Of a stretch of 64,000 nt of DNA, positions 63,543 through 64,000 are shown one piece after another; the first letter of the stretch is position 1, and each line of letters starts with the position of its first letter. The position numbers and the translations under genes were made by a program. The stretch is from the NCBI GenBank assembly GCA_028284665.1, contig JANQRG010000019.1, forward strand, positions 62,001-126,000. Direction: 5' to 3'. The notes under the pieces are model-generated. The model saw only the letters and a list, made by a program, of their open reading frames with translations. It ran no database searches and was not told the DNA's origin. The stretch is from Croceivirga sp. GTDB taxonomy: Bacteria > Bacteroidota > Bacteroidia > Flavobacteriales > Flavobacteriaceae.

Positions 63543-64000
63543 ATGCATTTAAAAAACTATCCTATTCTAATAACCATCCTGTTCCTCTTTTCGTGTTGCA
63601 ACAAAAAAACGGATTTGGACAAAACAGAATTAATAGGGGTTTGGTCAGGATTGTTATTCCAAACGGAACCGGAATATGACTCAATCGTATTGCAACCAGT
63701 CGCTAAACCTCAAAAAGCTACTATATATAAAAATCAAAAGGAGAAAAGCTTTGAACTGAATAATGGGAATAATTATCTTTTTTTTGAGACTGAGGATGGA
63801 CTAAGATTCGATGCCACTTACTTCAATGATCCCCAAGATCTAAATGCTGTGCTCACTAATGCCCTTTGGAGCCAAAGTTTAACCTTTTCAAAGGCGGATG
63901 ATAATTGGATCTCCCATATTCAAAAACCTGAGATCATAGACACGGACTATACCGTGTACTTAGCGTTTTATGAAGATAGTTTAGGCGTACTTCAAGCAAA
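63543..64000 (+). CDS. hypothetical lipoprotein, 3' end off window
   Basis: This frame is absent from the ORF track because it has no stop before the window edge. From the ATG at 63543 it gives a lipoprotein signal (MHLKNYPILITILFLFSCCNKK). At least 130 further residues follow without a stop (TELIGVWSGLLFQTEPEYDSIVLQPV ... DTDYTVYLAFYEDSLGVLQA). The LIGVWSG start of the mature part resembles lipocalin-like lipoproteins, but I cannot name a family. It is the third gene of the cassette-like series. Confidence 0.72.
   Translation, partial: MHLKNYPILITILFLFSCCNKKTDLDKTELIGVWSGLLFQTEPEYDSIVLQPVAKPQKATIYKNQKEKSFELNNGNNYLFFETEDGLRFDATYFNDPQDLNAVLTNALWSQSLTFSKADDNWISHIQKPEIIDTDYTVYLAFYEDSLGVLQA

Overview
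The window reads as chromosome of a marine-type member of the Flavobacteriaceae (Bacteroidota). Supporting signs are flavobacterial gene orders (CBS protein-nadK-DUF6089-uppS-bamA-ompH-ompH; tig-clpP-clpX), a folK/deoxynucleoside-kinase fusion, DUF5686, 2TM-domain and GH3 proteins, lipoproteins with acidic residues straight after the lipobox cysteine, and promoters of the Bacteroidota TAnnTTTG type. Almost all of the 64 kb is dense core housekeeping sequence; no rRNA, CRISPR array, prophage or intact IS was seen.

Layout. 1-8.2 kb: S15-family hydrolase (cut by the window edge), metK behind a candidate SAM-I-like riboswitch, a deoxynucleoside kinase, a TonB protein, and the membrane (hppA) and soluble (ppa) pyrophosphatases. 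8.2-20.3 kb: DUF5686 barrel protein, pyruvate dehydrogenase E1 beta diverging from etfB-etfA over a perfect 26-bp palindrome, bifunctional nuclease, nucleoside transporter, a four-helix-bundle (23S-IVP type) gene bracketed by purine/pyrimidine repeat tracts directly in front of thyA, a second TonB-domain protein, an AraC regulator and an aldo/keto reductase. 20.4-29.5 kb: a lipoprotein of five 110-residue repeats, a two-component system, a compact egtB-egtD-DUF427 ergothioneine operon, a small CBM48 protein, a class-V aminotransferase, a 2TM protein and folA.

29.5-37.6 kb, minus strand: an envelope-biogenesis block (CBS, nadK, DUF6089, uppS, bamA, two ompH/skp, murI). 37.7-49.1 kb: pdxJ-hydrolase, SGNH lipoprotein, holin-like membrane protein, tig-clpP-clpX, hydrolase, GH3 protein, DUF2797, acyl-ACP desaturase. 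49.2-51.4 kb is a small accessory insert (exported WGR-domain lipoprotein, serine hydrolase). 51.4-61.3 kb: AsmA-like protein, queuosine-precursor transporter, sppA, folK-dNK fusion, SPOUT methyltransferase, mutS.

61.3-64 kb is the most unusual part. It holds tRNA-Gly(GCC), an interrupted 5' copy of tRNA-Leu carrying a 32-bp palindrome, the intact tRNA-Leu(TAA), two further copies of the tRNA-Leu 3' end, and the decayed C-terminus of a tyrosine recombinase that has lost its catalytic Tyr and His. I infer a repeatedly used, now degraded tRNA integration site. It is followed by a cassette-like series of small AT-rich membrane and lipoprotein genes separated by long GC-richer imperfect palindromes.

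The best candidates for something poorly described are (a) the gene-palindrome-gene cassette series, (b) the four-helix-bundle gene in an IVS-like inverted-repeat frame, and (c) the tRNA-Leu scar locus. All assignments come from reading the sequence; no database search, folding or GC calculation was run.
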